NCBI GenBank assembly: GCA_050260015.1 | Contig: JBLNBN010000039.1 | Coordinates: forward strand, 203,382-267,381 | DNA from: JBLNBN01 sp050260015 | Lineage (GTDB): Bacteria > Bacteroidota > Ignavibacteria > Kapaibacteriales > UBA2268 | Direction of reading: 5' to 3' | Length of the DNA: 64,000 bases | Part shown: one piece after another, positions 60,367-64,000 of the stretch | How positions within the stretch are numbered: position 1 is the first letter of the stretch | Layout: each line of letters begins with the position of its first letter | Notes under the pieces: generated by a model | What the model was told of the DNA's origin: nothing | Database searches by the model: none | Seen by the model: only the letters and a program-made list of their open reading frames with translations | Position numbers and translations under genes: made by a program

Positions 60367-63300
60367 TTATTTTTTAACGTAAACAGGATAGGTAGCTCTC
60401 GACCCGTCGCCACGTTCTATCAATAAGTAGTATAGCCCGTTCGCGGCGGCGGCTCCATTGGAAAGCCGGCCGTCCCAATGCTCGCTGTATGCTTTGTTTG
60501 CCTCGCGACGTTCGCCGGATATGATTTCCTTGACCAATCTATTGGCCTGGTCGTATATCCGGATAGTAACCGTTGTCGGCGTTTGTACGCTGTAAACGAT
60601 TTCCAATTCTTCTTTTAATGGAATAAACGGATTAGGTGAAATAATATTAACTAAATCCGGTTTTAAATTTTTAACTTCCAAATCGCTTCGGTAGCAGGAA
60701 CCCTCGCAACAAACGCGGACTATGACTTTGTCGGGAATATTTGTCGGGGCGTTCCATTTAATTGAACCAAGCCCGGCGGGGTATCTGCCGATTACTTCAA
60801 GAGTCTCGCCGGTTGAGGCGTCGAGCACGCTGATCGTTACGGAATCGCACGCCGTCCCGCCTTCCGCCGGCACTTCCCAGCGCAGTATGCGGGTTGGGTC
60901 GGGCGTTTCCCCGCGGTCGGAGATCATGACTGGGAGCTCGGCGGGCTTAAACCGCGCCGTAGTCGTTGCCGATTGGATTATGTTATTTGCTTTCGCTATC
61001 GTAGTCGCCCTTATAAAAGCGGGTAGGCTCGTTTCCGGAGCGCCGCAGTCGAATCCGCCCATGCACGGGGCTTTCGCGACTATAGCGAAGGCGCCGTCGG
61101 GATACGTCTCCAGCCTGGCCTGAAGCGGCGTCCAATTTGTCTTGTCGACGGAATAATCCGCGGCGACGGAATCCACGCAGCGCCCGGAGCCCATTATTAT
61201 TATGTCCTCCTGCGGGGCGAATACTTTCTCTTCAATTGCCTCGATATTGATCGAGCGGACGTCTACGTTCACCGCTGCGGAGCGATCGCTTATTAAGCCG
61301 GGCTTAAGCGCGTCCGACACCTGGAAGAATCCGCGCTTGCCGCTAAGCGAAACGGGGATCTGCACGGTCAGCTCGACGTCCTTGTCGGAATTCGGCATGT
61401 CGGGCCAGCTGGCTAAAACGCCCGCAGGCGCGCCGTTGAGCAATTCAATAAATTCGACGTTCACCTTCTCGGAACTGCGCGAGACGTTGCTCCATGCCAA
61501 TGGAAAAAGCTCGCCAACGCAGGCGGTCGTCTCGGCCAATGGGGATGTTATCTTCAGCGAATTCGCTATAGCCGTACCGTAAACGTACAAGCTGTCGTCG
61601 GTAGTCACGATTATCTCGTTCTTGCCGTCGCCTTCAAGGTCGGCGACGGCTACGCTGTAAATCTGCTCTACGGTAGTGTCCGCGTCCGTTATCCTGTAAT
61701 AGTCCTGGACGAAAAGAGTGTCGAACCGTTCGCCCGAACGGAAACGTTTGTCCGAGTAGTCCCGCATCGTGAGCACGAATAAACGGGAGCCGTCGACGAC
61801 GAAGAGCTCTTCCTTGCCGTCGGGCTTACCGTCGATATCGTTCACGGCTGCGAGCCAGCCGTTGAATCTCTGCGCGCAGACGGTGTCGAAGGGGAATAGC
61901 GTCGCATTCGGCGGGGAGGCCTTTGGTATAGCCGGGCCGTCGTCGTAGCGAAGCACGATAATTTTATTCTGCGCGTAGGCCGCCTCTCGCGTGGATTGAG
62001 TTACGACGATTTCCTTGGAGTCGTCGCTCTTGTTGGGATAATACGGTAAAAATTCGTTCTTGGCGACGCCGTCCAAATTACCCGTCGCGACGGACCAACC
62101 GTGATTCAGCCCGCCCTCCCACGATGGCGCTACCTTGCTGCCGGGGGTAGTAAGGAATCCCGCCGCAGCCTCGTATAAATGAAGCCGCGCCTTGCCGGCG
62201 GAGCCTTCCAGCCCCGTATAGGATTCGGCGACGAGAACTAAGTTTTTTGATTTGCCCGACGGGCTGTCCATATTAAGAAAGTATGGGCGAACAATAGGCC
62301 TGAAGCCGGAAACGACGCTCGTAAGGTCGCGGAAGAGTAAATTGTTCCCGATAGCCGTTACGCTTTTGCCGCTAACGTCGTAACCCAATAGATAGGGCGC
62401 GCCGTAAAACGTCCTGCGGCCGCCGCGATCGACGACGCTTGGGGGCAGCTTGGAAAGGGCCGCGGAATCGGTCGTCGCCTGCGTAGGGAGCAGCGCCGAG
62501 GCCTTTCCCGAGACCAATCCCAGCGAAGGCTGGGCGAACCCGGCTTCCGGGGCGAACTCCATTCGCGACGGAAATACTTTATTAGCGACGTCGTAGGGCT
62601 CGCCTATGTCCGTTAAGGGGAATTCCCCGATTAGCTTATCGGCGTTGAATTGCGTTAAAGCGCGCAGCGCGCGAGGCCTCCCGGAGCCGTCCGTAAGATC
62701 CGGCCGCGAAGCGTTCAGTATCGCGTAGTATTGCGCCGAGGCGCCTTCGCGTCTTGCGTAAAAGGGTTTAACGGAAACGTAAGCTCCGGCGGCGAACGGC
62801 TTAAGATCGACGGCCAGTCTCATCAGGGAAATTGAGCTTGCCGAGGCGGAATCGAAGCTTGCGACGTAACCGAAGGCGAGCGTATCGCGTTCGCTGACTG
62901 CGTCGCGGTGCTCGGTCGTTTCGAGCCCTAGCGCAAATCTAGCGCCGAGCGGCGAGGGCTCCCCGGGTTGGGCGAGCGCGACCGCCGTTGTGTCGAATAT
63001 GCCGGCTATTGCCCGCACGTATTTAACGTTCGCAGGAAAAGTATAATTCGTCCTTAATTCGCCGGCGCCGTCGAATATAACGAGCCTATCGCCGCAGACG
63101 GCGGCAATCTCGTTCGGTAAATAGGGGTAATTCTCCACCAATCGCCGGTTGCGAATTATATCGCCTACGACGGGGGAAACGTCGCCGCTAATGAGCGGGG
63201 TCGACCACTTTAAGATTAATTCCTTTAAGTCCTGCGAATCCGAGGGGAAAGCGCAGCGTCTATCGGCCTGCGGGCCGCCTTCAGGGTAGCGCCAGTCGGC

Positions 63301-63483
63301 AGGCGACGAGCGCTCTGCAGTTTGCTGGCCGTATGCGGGGGCCCCTAATGAACAAATACTAACGGAGAGAAGAAAGGCCGACTTAACGCCGAAAGCCCGC
63401 AAAGCCGCACTACACCTAGCTTTGAGGGCGGCGATCGAAAATTTACGACCGCCTAAAATCGATATGTTTAACGCACTTTTCAT
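60367..63483 (-). CDS. Large T9SS-secreted protein with FG-GAP-like and FlgD-like domains
   Basis: A 1038-residue exported protein. The N-terminus is unusually long before the hydrophobic core (about residues 36-51, cleavage after YG); this could be an extended signal peptide, and no alternative ATG closer to it was found. The middle has propeller-like FG-GAP turns such as AVADLEGDGKNEIIVTTDD and DIDGKPDGKEELFVVDG. Ig-like modules follow (ITSPLAETTACVGELFPL). The C-terminus is a FlgD/T9SS type A sorting domain (SPNPFIPLKEELEIVY, KAYSEHWDGRLSNGAAA). Probably surface-exposed. The regulator gene follows after 32 nt on the same strand. No enzyme motif seen. Confidence 0.87.
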   Translation of the reverse strand: MKSALNISILGGRKFSIAALKARCSAALRAFGVKSAFLLSVSICSLGAPAYGQQTAERSSPADWRYPEGGPQADRRCAFPSDSQDLKELILKWSTPLISGDVSPVVGDIIRNRRLVENYPYLPNEIAAVCGDRLVIFDGAGELRTNYTFPANVKYVRAIAGIFDTTAVALAQPGEPSPLGARFALGLETTEHRDAVSERDTLAFGYVASFDSASASSISLMRLAVDLKPFAAGAYVSVKPFYARREGASAQYYAILNASRPDLTDGSGRPRALRALTQFNADKLIGEFPLTDIGEPYDVANKVFPSRMEFAPEAGFAQPSLGLVSGKASALLPTQATTDSAALSKLPPSVVDRGGRRTFYGAPYLLGYDVSGKSVTAIGNNLLFRDLTSVVSGFRPIVRPYFLNMDSPSGKSKNLVLVAESYTGLEGSAGKARLHLYEAAAGFLTTPGSKVAPSWEGGLNHGWSVATGNLDGVAKNEFLPYYPNKSDDSKEIVVTQSTREAAYAQNKIIVLRYDDGPAIPKASPPNATLFPFDTVCAQRFNGWLAAVNDIDGKPDGKEELFVVDGSRLFVLTMRDYSDKRFRSGERFDTLFVQDYYRITDADTTVEQIYSVAVADLEGDGKNEIIVTTDDSLYVYGTAIANSLKITSPLAETTACVGELFPLAWSNVSRSSEKVNVEFIELLNGAPAGVLASWPDMPNSDKDVELTVQIPVSLSGKRGFFQVSDALKPGLISDRSAAVNVDVRSINIEAIEEKVFAPQEDIIIMGSGRCVDSVAADYSVDKTNWTPLQARLETYPDGAFAIVAKAPCMGGFDCGAPETSLPAFIRATTIAKANNIIQSATTTARFKPAELPVMISDRGETPDPTRILRWEVPAEGGTACDSVTISVLDASTGETLEVIGRYPAGLGSIKWNAPTNIPDKVIVRVCCEGSCYRSDLEVKNLKPDLVNIISPNPFIPLKEELEIVYSVQTPTTVTIRIYDQANRLVKEIISGERREANKAYSEHWDGRLSNGAAAANGLYYLLIERGDGSRATYPVYVKK

Positions 63484-63753
63484 AAACGTTTCATGTATTA
63501 ATTTAAATGATTTTTACTAAATTTAAAAGAAAAATTTTTTTATAATTCATATTTTTTTTATTTCCAGTTTTGCGTAGCTAATATCAGGCATTAATGAATC
63601 ACCTTTATACCTATATTTTAGGCTCCATGTAGGCTTTTTTCAGACTAATTTCATTGATTTCGGCATATCGACTTTTTTTTATAAATCTATGCGCGGCTTT
63701 TCCGTCACTGTCGCTATCAAAACGGAACATACAAAAAAACGTATGCAATTACT
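63484..63753. other. Divergent AT-rich intergenic region
   Basis: 270 nt between the divergent T9SS protein gene and the lipoprotein gene at 63754. It is strongly AT-rich, with T-runs near 63535 and 63665, and should hold both promoters. I found no consensus -33/-7 pair, hairpin or small gene in it. Confidence 0.5.
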
Positions 63754-64000
63754 ATGCAAGATTTTACGAATATTCTGAAAAACGTCGCCTTTTTAATTCT
63801 TTTTTTCCTAGTCGGTTGCGGCGGCGGCGGAAAAAGCGAACGATCGCTATTTATAGCGACGAGCGCGCCTGTTTCGATGATAATCGATGAATTGACGGGA
63901 GAGCCCTCCGAGCCGCTCGCGCCCCCCGGAGCTAGCCCGCATACGTTTTCGCCTTCGCCCTCGGACGAGGCTAGAGCATCCGAAGCCCGGGCGTTGGTCT
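63754..64000 (+). CDS. Lipoprotein, 3' end outside the window (partial)
   Basis: An open frame of 82 codons starts at the ATG at 63754 and runs past the window edge without a stop. The product begins MQDFTNILKNVAFLILFFLV and then GCGGGGK, a lipoprotein signal peptide with lipobox LVGC (Cys22). The next ~60 residues include a proline/serine-rich linker (PLAPPGASPHTFSPSPS). This suggests a lipid-anchored envelope protein with a flexible tether; the functional domain lies outside the window. No good Shine-Dalgarno is visible. Confidence 0.7.
   Translation, partial: MQDFTNILKNVAFLILFFLVGCGGGGKSERSLFIATSAPVSMIIDELTGEPSEPLAPPGASPHTFSPSPSDEARASEARALV

Noticed and set aside
63654..63890. A 78-codon open frame near the right edge
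   Set aside because: It overlaps in a different frame the lipoprotein start at 63754, which has a proper signal peptide and lipobox and stays open to the edge.
1..64000. tRNA, rRNA or transposase genes
   Set aside because: No cloverleaf with a T-arm consensus, no rRNA segment and no transposase or integrase motif was found on either strand by reading.

Overview
The window suggests a free-living member of the FCB (Bacteroidota/Ignavibacteriota/Chlorobiota) group. Three things point there. Several large secreted proteins end in a type IX secretion (T9SS) C-terminal sorting domain. The promoter of rpmG matches the Bacteroidota-type consensus exactly (TTTG-N19-TAAATTTG), with near matches at other genes. 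There are many SpII lipoproteins. Shine-Dalgarno sequences are clear at many genes (purB-fbp, cupin, amt, rpmG), which fits Ignavibacteria- or Kapabacteria-like lineages better than classical Bacteroidia; this placement is inference. No rRNA, tRNA, transposase or CRISPR array was found.

Layout. 0-6.4 kb: paired small membrane proteins, purB-fbp, a secreted protein plus a cupin, and an M13 metallopeptidase lipoprotein. 6.4-18 kb (minus strand): a multi-PAS histidine kinase, a CoA-disulfide-reductase/rhodanese fusion, and two ~955-residue T9SS cargo paralogues sharing an almost identical C-terminal coding segment. 18-28.6 kb (plus strand): a secreted subtilase, ligA, an EamA transporter, an acyl-CoA dehydrogenase and polA. 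28.6-31.6 kb: a repeat-rich, gene-poor stretch with a lipoprotein and a frameshifted T9SS protein. 31.7-35.4 kb: a RelA-like ppGpp synthetase without a working hydrolase domain, and a beta-helix lipoprotein.

35.5-38.8 kb holds the most unusual locus. A full-length type I-E Cas3 homologue whose helicase motifs and part of its HD site are substituted is followed by Cse2, with no other cas gene and no repeats. 38.9-48 kb holds an RsiV-like DUF3298 protein, a DinB protein, a NarX/NarL-type two-component pair, the ammonium transporter, a beta-barrel protein, a DUF2867 protein and a class C beta-lactamase-fold hydrolase.

48-54.3 kb looks accessory. It carries a P-loop kinase/esterase/unknown operon, a second copy of a 167-bp structured repeat, a PD-(D/E)XK-like protein, and an RlmA-type rRNA methyltransferase behind a palindromic leader. 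An AT-rich AbiF/Abi_2 HEPN gene follows, preceded by a terminator-ended structured RNA candidate. 54.3-64 kb returns to general functions: an aldo/keto reductase, hydrolases, a CtpA-type protease, a DUF3108 protein, rpmG, a MazG-like enzyme, an OmpR-type regulator, a large T9SS protein, and the start of a lipoprotein cut by the window edge.
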